Assembly (NCBI GenBank): GCA_004292855.1
Contig: RDXN01000044.1
Coordinates: 45,233-109,232, forward strand
Source: Cytophagales bacterium
GTDB lineage: Bacteria; Bacteroidota; Bacteroidia; Cytophagales; Spirosomataceae
Direction: 5' to 3'
Length of the DNA stretch: 64,000 bases
Shown here: positions 35,491 to 43,740 of the stretch, piece after piece
Layout: every line of letters begins with the position of its first letter
Position numbering within the stretch: position 1 is the first letter of the stretch
Made by a program: the position numbers and the translations under genes
The notes under the pieces: generated by a model
Database searches by the model: none
Seen by the model: only the letters and a program-made list of their open reading frames with translations
What the model was told of the DNA's origin: nothing

Positions 35491-37374
35491 ATGGCAACAG
35501 TAGAAACGAATCTCGCCCCTCACGCACATGTAGAGGAACACGAGCATCACGAGCCAGATAGCTTCTGGCGCAAATATATCTTCTCAGAAGATCACAAAAC
35601 GATTGCAAAGCAGTACCTGATATCAGGTATTTTCTGGTCAATTATTGGTATTAGCATGTCGGTGATTTTCCGACTTCAACTGGGCTTCCCCGACATGGAA
35701 CTTGGCTTTCTGAAGCCAATTCTGCGGGGTTGGATCAACGAATCGAACAAGCTTGACCCGAACTTCTATCTGGCTCTTGTTACAATGCACGGAACTATCA
35801 TGGTGTTCTTTGTATTGACGGCTGGCTTGAGTGGAACATTCTCAAACTTCCTGATTCCACTTCAGGTAGGTGCCCGCGATATGGCATCGGGATTTCTAAA
35901 CATGCTTTCATACTGGTTCTTCTTTGTGGCTAGTGTGTTGATGTTCGCTTCACTATTTCTCGAAACTGGCCCCGCTGGTGGAGGTTGGGTAATCTATCCA
36001 CCATTGAGTGCATTACCACAGGCCCACATAAGCTCGGAATTGGGTATGACGCTGTGGTTAGCTAGCATGGCCCTGTTCATTGTGTCGCAGTTGCTTGGTG
36101 GTATCAATTATATCACCACTGTAATCAACTTACGGACGAGGGGCATGTCTTTCAGTAAGCTGCCGCTAACCATTTGGGCGTTTTTCCTGACGGCCGTATT
36201 GGGACTTATCTCGTTCCCGGTACTGCTCTCAGCAGCACTGTTGCTGATTTTCGACCGGTCGTTTGGCACTAGCTTCTATCTGTCGGAAATCTACATCAAT
36301 GGTGAAGCTTTGCCGAACGTGGGTGGTAGTCCTATTTTGTTCCAGCACTTATTCTGGTTCTTGGGTCACCCCGAGGTGTACATTGTGATGTTACCTGCCT
36401 TGGGCATTACATCGGAGATTATTGCAACCAACGCTCGCAAGCCAATTTTTGGCTATCGGGCCATGATTGCGTCTATGATGGGCATAGCGTTCCTGGCATT
36501 TATCGTGTGGGCACACCACATGTTCGTTACAGGCATGAACCCGTTTTTAGGGTCAATCTTTATGTTCCTGACGCTTATTATTGCTGTTCCTTCGGCAGTT
36601 AAAGCGTTCAACTACATCACGACACTCTGGCGCGGTAACATCCGGTTTACACCGGGTATGTTGTTTTCTATTGGTCTGGTATCATTCTTTATCTCAGGTG
36701 GTGTAACGGGTTTGATTTTGGGTAATTCAGCGTTAGATATCCAGTTACACGACACCTACTTCGTAGTGGCTCACTTTCACTTAGTGATGGGTGCTTCGTC
36801 GGCTTTTGGTCTTCTGGCAGGTGTGTATCACTGGTTTCCAAAGATGTTTGGTCGTTTGATGAACGAGAAACTCGGTTACGTACACTTCTGGATGACCTTC
36901 ATTGGTATCTACTGCGTGTTCTTCCCGATGCACTACATTGGTATTGCAGGCTTCCCACGTCGGTATTACGCGTTCACAAGCTATGACTTCACGAAGAATA
37001 TCTTCGCTGATATGAACTCGTTCATTAGCATAGCGGCCATTATCACATTCTCGGCTCAGTTCTTGTTCCTGTTCAACTTTGTATATAGCTTGTTCCGTGG
37101 TAAGCGTTCACCACAGAATCCGTGGAAATCCAACACATTGGAATGGACTGCACCGATCAATCCGGGCCACGGCAACTGGGTGGGCGAAATCCCTGCTGTA
37201 TACCGTTGGCCTTATGATTACAGCAAGCCAGGCGCAAAGGATGACTTTATTCCTCAGAACGTGCCTTATTCGCAAACTCCAGAGTCGAATCTTCCTCATG
37301 AGAATGAGCTGATCGGTTTAGAGAAAGAGATAGAGGCTCAAAACTTGAATGATCAGTTTAAGCAACCTCATTAA
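35491..37374 (+). CDS. coxA: Cytochrome c oxidase subunit I
   Basis: Catalytic heme-copper subunit reducing O2 to water with proton pumping. The 627-residue protein has 12 or more hydrophobic helices. Metal ligands are visible: His in MHGTIMVFF (heme a), HPEVY with the His-Tyr pair of the CuB site, the VWAHHMF pair, and HDTYFVVAHFHLVMG holding both heme iron ligands. The retained HPEVY tyrosine is typical of A-type oxidases. The N-terminus is His/Glu-rich (HAHVEEHEHHEPD). Confidence 0.97.
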   Translation: MATVETNLAPHAHVEEHEHHEPDSFWRKYIFSEDHKTIAKQYLISGIFWSIIGISMSVIFRLQLGFPDMELGFLKPILRGWINESNKLDPNFYLALVTMHGTIMVFFVLTAGLSGTFSNFLIPLQVGARDMASGFLNMLSYWFFFVASVLMFASLFLETGPAGGGWVIYPPLSALPQAHISSELGMTLWLASMALFIVSQLLGGINYITTVINLRTRGMSFSKLPLTIWAFFLTAVLGLISFPVLLSAALLLIFDRSFGTSFYLSEIYINGEALPNVGGSPILFQHLFWFLGHPEVYIVMLPALGITSEIIATNARKPIFGYRAMIASMMGIAFLAFIVWAHHMFVTGMNPFLGSIFMFLTLIIAVPSAVKAFNYITTLWRGNIRFTPGMLFSIGLVSFFISGGVTGLILGNSALDIQLHDTYFVVAHFHLVMGASSAFGLLAGVYHWFPKMFGRLMNEKLGYVHFWMTFIGIYCVFFPMHYIGIAGFPRRYYAFTSYDFTKNIFADMNSFISIAAIITFSAQFLFLFNFVYSLFRGKRSPQNPWKSNTLEWTAPINPGHGNWVGEIPAVYRWPYDYSKPGAKDDFIPQNVPYSQTPESNLPHENELIGLEKEIEAQNLNDQFKQPH

Positions 37375-37379
37375 TTCTA

Positions 37380-37428
37380 AAGAGATGTCAGCTCTCTATT
37401 GACTGTCAATAAAAAGATGACATCTCTT
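37380..37428. promoter_or_regulatory. Hairpin that pairs with the ctaA start codon
   Basis: AAGAGATGTCA (37380-37390), just after the coxA stop, is a perfect reverse complement of TGACATCTCTT (37418-37428). The second arm includes the TG of the ctaA ATG (37417-37419), and the ribosome-binding region sits in the 27-base loop. The pairing could limit ctaA translation relative to coxA. Confidence 0.55.
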
Positions 37429-38385
37429 CGTCATAATCAGCAATTTCGGAGACTGGCTCTTCTAACGGTCGCAATTATCTACCTCGTTATTTTGGCAGGT
37501 GGGATCGTTAGAGGAACCGGCTCCGGGATGGGCTGCCCCGATTGGCCAAAGTGCTTTGGCCAGTGGGTTCCGCCGACCGATGTGTCGCAGCTACCCTCCA
37601 ATTATCAGGAGATCTACAGTCATCGGGGATACGCCGATACGATCTTTAACCCGGTCAAAACGTGGATTGAGTACGTTAATCGGCTCTTAGGCGTTCTGAC
37701 TGGGTTTTTTATTTTCCTTACTCTTCTGGCATCGCTTCGCTACTGGCGAACAGACCGACTCATTACAATACTGAGTCTTATCGGGTTTGTATTGGTAGGG
37801 TTTCAGGGTTGGCTCGGCTCAAAAGTCGTATCAAGCATTCTTGCCCCGTGGATGATCACCCTCCACATGTTGGTAGCCATTGTGATTGTTGCGGTTCTCC
37901 TATACGTTACTGCCCGTTCATATGCAGACAGCGTTGGAATTGATGGGTTCCAAACAAAACTATTCAGCAACCGCTTATTATGGTTAAGTACGGCAGTGTT
38001 ACTTGTGCAGATTCTGTTGGGAACGCAGGTAAGAGAAGAAGTCGATCATGTGGCTCATCAGTTAGGCGATGCAGGGCGAAGCGAGTGGGCCGATAACTTG
38101 GGTATTCGTTTCATTATCCACCGATCATTTTCGTGGGTAGTTGTGGGCACTCAGTTAGTCTGGTACTGGTACTTTAGAAAAGAGATCACCGGGGGCCTTA
38201 TTGCCACTTTTGGGTATTGGGCAGTTGCCCTAACTGGAGTTCAGGTAGCAACGGGCATCATTTTGGCTCATTTCGGAATGCCTGCCTACGCGCAGCCCAT
38301 ACATTTGACGATTGCTATCGTTGCATTGGGAATACAATTCGTGCTGATTTTGTTCTTAAACAAGAGGCAGTTGCTGGCTAATTAG
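37417..38385 (+). CDS. ctaA: Heme A synthase (COX15/CtaA)
   Basis: Converts heme O to heme A for the oxidase. The 322-residue polytopic protein has about eight helices. The family blocks are ILAGGIVRGTGSGMGCPDWP with the Cys pair in GCPDWPKCFG, HMLVAIVIV, GTQVREEVDHVAHQ, and HRSFSWVVVG with a heme-ligand-type His. ATG 37417 is chosen; an in-frame TTG at 37399 is less likely. It is followed 10 bases later by ctaB, the preceding step of the pathway. Confidence 0.94.
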   Translation: MTSLRHNQQFRRLALLTVAIIYLVILAGGIVRGTGSGMGCPDWPKCFGQWVPPTDVSQLPSNYQEIYSHRGYADTIFNPVKTWIEYVNRLLGVLTGFFIFLTLLASLRYWRTDRLITILSLIGFVLVGFQGWLGSKVVSSILAPWMITLHMLVAIVIVAVLLYVTARSYADSVGIDGFQTKLFSNRLLWLSTAVLLVQILLGTQVREEVDHVAHQLGDAGRSEWADNLGIRFIIHRSFSWVVVGTQLVWYWYFRKEITGGLIATFGYWAVALTGVQVATGIILAHFGMPAYAQPIHLTIAIVALGIQFVLILFLNKRQLLAN

Positions 38386-38395
38386 GCGAAAGGAT

Positions 38396-39295
38396 ATGAT
38401 GTCTGTAGAAGAGAAGGTAGAGTTAGCGCAGGTTTCGATACGGTCTACGTTTAAGGCGTACGTTGAGTTGCTAAAACTCCGTTTGGCCGTTATCGTGGGC
38501 TTGTCGGGCGCGCTTGGCTACATGCTGGCAACGTCTGGTTCATACAATGTGGGGTTGATTCTTCTGTTCAGTGTTAGCGGTCTGATGATTACGGGTGCTG
38601 CAAACGCAACCAACCAGGCTCTTGAGGTCGAACTTGATCGGATGATGAACCGAACGGGTAAACGTCCGTTGCCATCGGGCCGGTTAACAAAGCGCAACGC
38701 ATTGTATTTTGCCGGGTTGTTGCTGTTCGGTGGCATATTGATTCAAGCATTGTGGTTCAATCCATTAACGGCTGCTATATCGTTCGTTTCCTATTTACTG
38801 TACAGTTTCGCGTATACGCCTTTGAAACGGGTGGGATCAATTGCTGTGTTTGTGGGGGCTATACCAGGGGGGCTTCCACCGTTGATTGGTTTTGTTGCCG
38901 CTAGAGGAACAATTGATTTGGAAGCTTTGGTTATGTTCGCCGTGCAGTTTCTATGGCAGTTTCCGCACTTTTGGGCGGTTGCCTGGGTGCTCGATGACGA
39001 CTATAAACGGGCCAACTTCCGTCTTTTACCACTCGACAATACAAAATCGCTGAGAACAGCCGTGGTGGTCCTGGTGTTTACGTTGGTGCTTGTGCCATTC
39101 AGTTTGCTGCCTACATGGATGGGCTACACTGGCGAAATATCGCTTTGGGTTGCTGTGGTGGCGGGTTTGGGGTTCATAGCCTTCAACTGGCGTTTAGTGA
39201 AGCAGGGCACGGATCGGAATGCCCTCCAAATGATGTTTTATTCGTTTTTGTATCTGCCATTGGTGCAGATCGCTTACGTTTTAGATAAGCTCTGA
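38396..39295 (+). CDS. ctaB: Protoheme IX farnesyltransferase (heme O synthase)
   Basis: Adds a farnesyl group to heme B to give heme O, the substrate of CtaA. The 299-residue UbiA-type prenyltransferase has about nine helices. The Asp-rich substrate site is visible in NATNQALEVELDRMMNRTGKRPLP, and a second conserved loop is SYLLYSFAYTPLKR. A good AAAGGA ribosome binding site precedes tandem ATGs at 38396 and 38399. coxC starts one base after its stop. Confidence 0.95.
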   Translation: MMSVEEKVELAQVSIRSTFKAYVELLKLRLAVIVGLSGALGYMLATSGSYNVGLILLFSVSGLMITGAANATNQALEVELDRMMNRTGKRPLPSGRLTKRNALYFAGLLLFGGILIQALWFNPLTAAISFVSYLLYSFAYTPLKRVGSIAVFVGAIPGGLPPLIGFVAARGTIDLEALVMFAVQFLWQFPHFWAVAWVLDDDYKRANFRLLPLDNTKSLRTAVVVLVFTLVLVPFSLLPTWMGYTGEISLWVAVVAGLGFIAFNWRLVKQGTDRNALQMMFYSFLYLPLVQIAYVLDKL

Positions 39296-39296
39296 T

Positions 39297-39890
39297 ATGA
39301 AAGAGGAATTGGAAAGTATCGATTACACCCTTGAAGAGCCTGATGAAACCCTTTCAATGAACCCTAAAAAGTTCATCATGTGGCTTTTCATTGTTAGTAG
39401 TGTCATGTTCTTTGCCGCCTTTACGAGTGCCTACCTAGTACGTCGGGCTGAAGGGAATTGGTTAGAATATACCATTCCCGCTGTGTTCTCGTACAGTACG
39501 GCCGTGCTGCTTTTTAGCAGTTTAACCATACATCTGGCGTATCTGGCAGCAAAAAAAGACAGATTTGGGTTAATGCGTACGGCGATAAGCATTACTTTTG
39601 TGGCCGGAGTGATATTCCTGTACATGCAGTTTCAGGGATGGGTTCAGTTGGTCGACCAGAAAGTTTTCTTTGTAGGTAACCCGGCTGGTTCGTTCATGTA
39701 TATTTTTACATTGTTTCACGGACTCCATTTAATTGTCGGCTTAATTATTTTACTCTTTGCCCTTAAGGCCGCTTTTCAATTGAGCATTCATGCGAAGAGT
39801 TTAAACCAGTTGGAGATTGCCGCCACATACTGGCACTTTTTGGATGTGCTCTGGCTATATTTGTTCGCATTTTTAATCTATTTCCATTAA
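39297..39890 (+). CDS. coxC: Cytochrome c oxidase subunit III, short paralogue
   Basis: Heme-copper oxidase subunit III family protein, 197 residues with five helices, which is the short five-helix form. The family-like end LEIAATYWHFLDVLWLYLFA and the FHGLHLIVGLI block are present. The ATG follows the ctaB stop by one base, suggesting coupling. A second, longer subunit III gene follows directly; which one is stoichiometric in the oxidase cannot be told from sequence. Confidence 0.92.
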   Translation: MKEELESIDYTLEEPDETLSMNPKKFIMWLFIVSSVMFFAAFTSAYLVRRAEGNWLEYTIPAVFSYSTAVLLFSSLTIHLAYLAAKKDRFGLMRTAISITFVAGVIFLYMQFQGWVQLVDQKVFFVGNPAGSFMYIFTLFHGLHLIVGLIILLFALKAAFQLSIHAKSLNQLEIAATYWHFLDVLWLYLFAFLIYFH

Positions 39891-39924
39891 TCAGTAGGGT
39901 TAGGCCCTACTACAAATTATTCGC

Positions 39925-40698
39925 ATGGCGACGACAGTAACAACGGAGTCAACCGCAGTTTTCGACAAAAAAACCTGGATGGGTGGTGTCGAACCAATGA
40001 ACGCGAGTTATGGAAAACTCATGATGTGGTTTTTCCTGATCTCAGATACGTTTACATTCTCGGCTTTGCTCGTAACATATGGTTTGATTCGGTTTAGCTT
40101 TCCAGCGTATGACCAAGCCATTCACGGAGCTTTCCAGTTCTCAACGATGTATTGGCCAATCCCCGACAAGGTGTATAACGCCTTTCCGTTCGTTCACGGA
40201 ATGGACCTGCCACTTGTGTTCGTGGGGTTGATGACATTCATCCTCATCTTCAGTAGCGTAACGATGGTGTTGGCTGTAGAGGCAGGTCACCGGATGGATC
40301 GCCCAACGGTTGAAAAATACATGCTTTGGACAATTCTCGGTGGTTTTGCTTTCTTGGGCTGTCAGGCTTGGGAATGGACCCACTTTATCCACGGCACTGA
40401 GGAGGGAATGCAGGTTAAAGACGTTGTTGATGGGGGAGTTCGGACGGTGTTTGGAGCCAATTTGGTGGAGAACCAATATGGCCCTCCTGCCTTCGCCGAC
40501 CTGTTTTTCTTCATCACAGGTTTCCATGGTACGCACGTATTCAGCGGGGTGCTGCTTAACATTCTGATTTTCTATCGCACTGCAACTGGCCTGTATCAGC
40601 GTCGGGGCCACTACGAGATGGTTGAGAAAGTCGGTCTGTATTGGCACTTTGTTGATCTTGTCTGGGTATTCGTATTTACCTTCTTCTACCTGGTTTAA
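39925..40698 (+). CDS. Cytochrome c oxidase subunit III, long paralogue
   Basis: Second subunit III-type protein, 257 residues. It shares the core with the preceding gene (WFFLISDTFTFSALLVTYG near the start, FHGTHVFSGVLLNI, and the end VGLYWHFVDLVWVFVFTFFY). A long inserted loop (about 45-75 and 150-185) is missing from the short paralogue. It lies 34 bases downstream and is probably co-transcribed. It may be a second structural subunit, or a fixed duplication with divided roles. Confidence 0.92.
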   Translation: MATTVTTESTAVFDKKTWMGGVEPMNASYGKLMMWFFLISDTFTFSALLVTYGLIRFSFPAYDQAIHGAFQFSTMYWPIPDKVYNAFPFVHGMDLPLVFVGLMTFILIFSSVTMVLAVEAGHRMDRPTVEKYMLWTILGGFAFLGCQAWEWTHFIHGTEEGMQVKDVVDGGVRTVFGANLVENQYGPPAFADLFFFITGFHGTHVFSGVLLNILIFYRTATGLYQRRGHYEMVEKVGLYWHFVDLVWVFVFTFFYLV

Positions 40699-40728
40699 TT
40701 CTGAACGATCTCCCACGATTTTACTATA

Positions 40729-41055
40729 ATGGCAACGCATAGTCATCACGATAATCATGCCGGTACAGAGGTAGCACCGGCACAGACTGGTCAAATTTGG
40801 AAAGTATTCTGGATTCTGGCAGCAGTAACAACGTTAGAGTTTATCATCGCCTTCTTCATCAAGCCAGGCTATTTCAAAACGTCATTGTTTGTAGGGCTTA
40901 CGGTTGTTAAAGCCTTCTACATTGTCGGTGAATTTATGCACCTCAAACACGAGGCAAAAGGGTTAATTTGGGCGATTCTGCTTCCTTGTTTGTTTGTAGT
41001 TTGGTTATTGTTAGCCCTTATGATGGAGGGTGGCTCAATTTTCATGCTACGATAG
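40729..41055 (+). CDS. Cytochrome c oxidase subunit IV-like protein
   Basis: Small membrane subunit of 108 residues (prokaryotic COX4 family) with three hydrophobic segments after a His-rich N-terminus (THSHHDNHAG). The block LTVVKAFYIVGEFMHLKHEAK matches the second helix and loop of the family. It stabilises the subunit I/III interface in related oxidases (family knowledge). It ends shortly before an inverted repeat. Confidence 0.9.
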   Translation: MATHSHHDNHAGTEVAPAQTGQIWKVFWILAAVTTLEFIIAFFIKPGYFKTSLFVGLTVVKAFYIVGEFMHLKHEAKGLIWAILLPCLFVVWLLLALMMEGGSIFMLR

Positions 41056-41071
41056 AGCAACACTCTTTAAG

Positions 41072-41159
41072 AACGCGGTTGACGCAGATGTTCCGATGCA
41101 GGCTCGCTTAGATTATTTTAATCGGCGAATGTATCGGCTTTATCCGCATCAACCGCGTT
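41072..41159. repeat. Imperfect inverted repeat between oxidase subunit IV and SCO genes
   Basis: Arms 41072-41088 and 41143-41159 match at 15 of 17 positions (AACGCGGTTGAYGCRGA), with a 54-base spacer. It occupies most of the 131-base gap. An open frame running through it (41030-41299) is not convincing as a gene. Confidence 0.7.
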
Positions 41160-41186
41160 TTGCTTTGTACCAAACACAACCTACCT

Positions 41187-41885
41187 ATGAAAAAGACCCT
41201 GGTAATCCTGTTACTTTTGATCCCGGCACTAGGCTATATATTGCTGCGGGGGTTTGGTCAAAATCACTACGCCCTACGCCGATACATACCCGTAATTGAT
41301 TCAACGACGGGCGAACCGTTGAAGGGCAAACAGATCAACGATTTTGGCCAAGAGGTGGTTGACACACTCTTCAGAACCGTGCCCGGTTTTCGATTAACCA
41401 ATCAGGATGGAGCAATCACCGACAGTTCAGTTATTAAAGGCAAAGTTCACGTTGCCTCGTTTTTCTTTACGCGCTGTGGTACGATCTGCCCCAAAATTTC
41501 CAGTCAGTTAACCCGTGTGCAGGATGTTTTCCGCGACAAACCCGACATTGTTTTCTTGTCGTACTCCGTCGACCCCGTAAATGATCAGCCTGCACAGTTA
41601 AAAGAATACGCGAAACGCTACAACGCCATCCCAGGCAAATGGTATTTTCTGACTGGCGACAAAGCTCAAATTTACACGCTGGCACAACGCGGTTATTTCC
41701 TGCCTGTGGTCGATCACGGGGTTAGTTATGACAAGCCCGACGAAACTTTTATCCACAGCGAAAAGTTAGTTTTAGTAGATAAGCGTGGTCAAATCCGAGG
41801 TTTTTACGACGGAACAGACAAAGAAGATGTCGACCGACTTATTCTAGAAACGCGTGTCCTTTTAGACATTTACAATAAGCAATAA
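41187..41885 (+). CDS. SCO1/SenC-family copper chaperone
   Basis: Membrane-anchored thioredoxin-like protein that delivers copper to the CuA site of oxidase subunit II. The 232-residue protein has an N-terminal signal anchor (MKKTLVILLLLIPALGYILL), the copper-binding CxxxC motif in FFTRCGTICPK, and the distal His in DETFIHSEKLV. ATG 41187 is chosen over an upstream in-frame codon at 41160, which lacks a ribosome binding site. Its position directly after the oxidase genes fits an assembly role. Confidence 0.94.
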   Translation: MKKTLVILLLLIPALGYILLRGFGQNHYALRRYIPVIDSTTGEPLKGKQINDFGQEVVDTLFRTVPGFRLTNQDGAITDSSVIKGKVHVASFFFTRCGTICPKISSQLTRVQDVFRDKPDIVFLSYSVDPVNDQPAQLKEYAKRYNAIPGKWYFLTGDKAQIYTLAQRGYFLPVVDHGVSYDKPDETFIHSEKLVLVDKRGQIRGFYDGTDKEDVDRLILETRVLLDIYNKQ

Positions 41886-41895
41886 CCATCAACTA

Positions 41896-42438
41896 ATGCA
41901 ACCCGCACTGATTGCCGATGAGCGAAAGGCCAGCCGCATTATCAACATACTGGCCGTGGTTATACCCGTAGCTGTAGCAGTTATGCTGGGTATCCGTCTG
42001 AAAGTTGATTTGGGTAGTTGGACAAATAATTTGCCTTTTTTTAATGCGGTTATCAACTCACTTACGTCTGTTTTGTTGATAGCTGGTCTTTATTTCATCC
42101 GACAGAAAAACGTAACGGCCCACCGTATTACCATGTTGAGCGCATTTGTACTGGGAGCCGTTTTTCTGGTTAGTTATATCCTTTACCACATTACTCACAC
42201 ATCGACGCCGTTTGGCGGAGAGGGCTGGATTCGTCCCGTGTACTACTTCTTGTTGATCTCGCACATCGTATTGTCTATCGTGGTGGTGTGGTTTGTGTTG
42301 CGGGCCGTTTACTTTGCTCTATCCGGGCAAATTGCACGGCATAAAGCTACTGTCAAATGGGCTTATCCCATTTGGTTGTACGTTAGTTTAACGGGAGTAA
42401 TCGTGTATGCCATGATTGCCCCGTATTACACCTTTTAA
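41896..42438 (+). CDS. DUF420 membrane protein
   Basis: Polytopic membrane protein of 180 residues with five hydrophobic segments. Conserved-looking histidines and polar residues include FFNAVINSLTSVLLIAG, VTAHRITM, YILYHITHTSTPFGG and the HIVLSIVVV helix. DUF420 genes usually sit next to oxidase or SCO genes, and a relative (CtaM) assists oxidase maturation in Firmicutes. An assembly role here is inference. It lies 10 bases after the SCO gene. Confidence 0.88.
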   Translation: MQPALIADERKASRIINILAVVIPVAVAVMLGIRLKVDLGSWTNNLPFFNAVINSLTSVLLIAGLYFIRQKNVTAHRITMLSAFVLGAVFLVSYILYHITHTSTPFGGEGWIRPVYYFLLISHIVLSIVVVWFVLRAVYFALSGQIARHKATVKWAYPIWLYVSLTGVIVYAMIAPYYTF

Positions 42439-42452
42439 TAGAAACACCAACC

Positions 42453-42740
42453 ATGAATGTTCTCGCAAAAGTTATTTTTCTGGCAGTTGCCCTGCTCGTG
42501 GTTTTGACCCCGGACGTTTCGGCACAGTGCGCTATGTGCCGGAGCGTAGTTGAGAGTACAGTGAGCAATGGCCGGAGCGTTGTTGCGTCCGACCTTAACT
42601 TCGGTATCGTGTATCTGCTGGTGGCTCCCTATTTATTGGTTGCAGCAGTGGGGTATTTCTGGTATCGGAACAGCCGAAAAGAATATGAGCAACGTCTCAA
42701 AATCTCAAGCCGTGTTAAGCGGGCTATGTCCTCGTTGTAG
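42453..42740 (+). CDS. Small membrane protein with a CxxC motif, unknown function
   Basis: Not assigned to a named family. 95 residues: a signal peptide ending near VSAQ, then CAMCRSVVESTVSNGRS with a CxxC pair, one transmembrane helix (about 50-70) and a basic C-terminal tail. The pattern suggests a periplasmic thiol or metal-binding segment anchored in the inner membrane, which with its place behind the oxidase assembly genes points to copper or heme handling (inference). Its last 56 bases overlap the next gene in another frame. Confidence 0.75.
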   Translation: MNVLAKVIFLAVALLVVLTPDVSAQCAMCRSVVESTVSNGRSVVASDLNFGIVYLLVAPYLLVAAVGYFWYRNSRKEYEQRLKISSRVKRAMSSL

Positions 42741-43062
42741 GAAGGGCAAAATCTTTCAAAAGCCGTTCTATTCGCCAACGGGTTTCGACAAGATGCATGA
42801 GCATTGCCCTCACTGCGGCTTGCGCTACGAAGTAGAACCGGGGTATTTTATCGGAGCTATGTATGTTAGCTACGGTTTTTCCGGTGGGGCCGCACTAGTT
42901 CTGGCTTTTTTGCTCTTCTACGTTTTTGGAGATCCAAGTGGCTGGATTTATGTTATCGTCGTTGTTACGGCAATTATCCTGATGGCACCCATAAATTTTA
43001 GGCTTTCCAGAGTTATATGGCTGCATTACGTAGCAGGGATCAAGTACGAGAAGGGGCTTTAA
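42685..43062 (+). CDS. DUF983 membrane protein with zinc-ribbon-like motif
   Basis: 125-residue protein with two transmembrane helices. The N-terminal zinc-ribbon-like pair CPRCRKGKIF and HCPHCGLRY is typical of DUF983. The likely start is ATG 42685 (MSNVSKSQAV), inside the end of the preceding small gene. A longer open frame from 42568 would translate the other gene out of frame and is rejected. Function unknown; it is often found near oxidase genes. Its stop codon lies inside the terminator stem. Confidence 0.85.
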   Translation: MSNVSKSQAVLSGLCPRCRKGKIFQKPFYSPTGFDKMHEHCPHCGLRYEVEPGYFIGAMYVSYGFSGGAALVLAFLLFYVFGDPSGWIYVIVVVTAIILMAPINFRLSRVIWLHYVAGIKYEKGL

Positions 43063-43073
43063 GCCCCTTTTTT
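43051..43073 (+). terminator. Terminator overlapping the DUF983 stop codon
   Basis: AAGGGGCTT and AAGCCCCTT form a stem around the TAA stop (43060-43062), followed by a six-T run. It ends the roughly 17-kb act-cox transcript. Confidence 0.85.
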
Positions 43074-43103
43074 GTTTTCCTGAAAAAATTCTTGATCCAC
43101 CGT

Positions 43104-43131
43104 GCAACCAGAACCACAACAACCTGCATCT
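43104..43131 (+). promoter_or_regulatory. Candidate ECF-type promoter upstream of the sigma gene
   Basis: GCAACC (43104-43109), 16-base spacer, GCATCT (43126-43131), ending 21 bases before the sigma factor ATG. The -35-like AACC and spacing resemble ECF promoters, which would mean autoregulation. It is a single-site guess. Confidence 0.35.
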
Positions 43132-43152
43132 TCGAGTTGAAACGTCCGCAAT

Positions 43153-43740
43153 ATGGTGCGCCTACTACCTTTTTTTCAGTCTGAAAGCCAGCTCATAACA
43201 GCTTTGAAGCGGGGCGAAAGCCGCGCTCAAAAGCTGGTTTATGATCGGTATTCAGGGAAAATGATGGCGGTTTGTGTTCGATATGTTGCCAATAGGAGTG
43301 ATGCCGAGGAGGTAATGATCGACGGATTTATGCGGGCGTATGGGCGAATTGCCCAGTTTCGGGAGGAGGGAAGTTTCGAGGGGTGGCTGCGCCGAATCAT
43401 GGTAACCGAGTCGCTGATGTTCCTGCGACGCACTAAATCATGGCGGCAGGAAATCCCAATCGACGAACTCACTACTGAACCCGACTATGCCTGGGCCGAT
43501 ACATCACTGGAGGCCAACGATTTACTTCGATTGGTGGGTCAATTGCCCGAAGGGTATCGGACCATTTTTAACTTATATGCTGTTGAAGGCTACTCGCATG
43601 CCGAAATCGCAGACGAATTAAGCATTAGTGAAGGAACATCGAAATCGCAACTGAGCCGGGCACGTAACTGGCTACAGGCAAACCTTGCAAAACTTGAACG
43701 AGAGTATGGACAAGCCAACGGAACAACAGCCGTTAGATAG
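43153..43740 (+). CDS. ECF-type RNA polymerase sigma-70 factor
   Basis: Alternative sigma factor of 195 residues with only regions 2 and 4. Region 2 lies about 25-95 (AQKLVYDRYSGKMMAVCVRY, then SFEGWLRRIMV). Region 4 lies about 120-180 with its helix-turn-helix (LPEGYRTIFNLYAVEGYSH, EISEGTSKSQLSRARNWL-like end). The following gene overlaps its last 35 bases and encodes a single-pass membrane protein, the usual sigma/anti-sigma arrangement. Targets are unknown. Confidence 0.93.
   Translation: MVRLLPFFQSESQLITALKRGESRAQKLVYDRYSGKMMAVCVRYVANRSDAEEVMIDGFMRAYGRIAQFREEGSFEGWLRRIMVTESLMFLRRTKSWRQEIPIDELTTEPDYAWADTSLEANDLLRLVGQLPEGYRTIFNLYAVEGYSHAEIADELSISEGTSKSQLSRARNWLQANLAKLEREYGQANGTTAVR

Noticed and set aside
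41030..41299. 89-codon plus-strand frame across the coxIV-SCO gap
   Set aside because: It runs through the inverted repeat and into the SCO gene in another frame, with no signal, domain or ribosome binding site.
42568..42684. N-terminal extension of the DUF983 gene
   Set aside because: It translates the small upstream membrane gene out of frame; ATG 42685 gives the family-like start.
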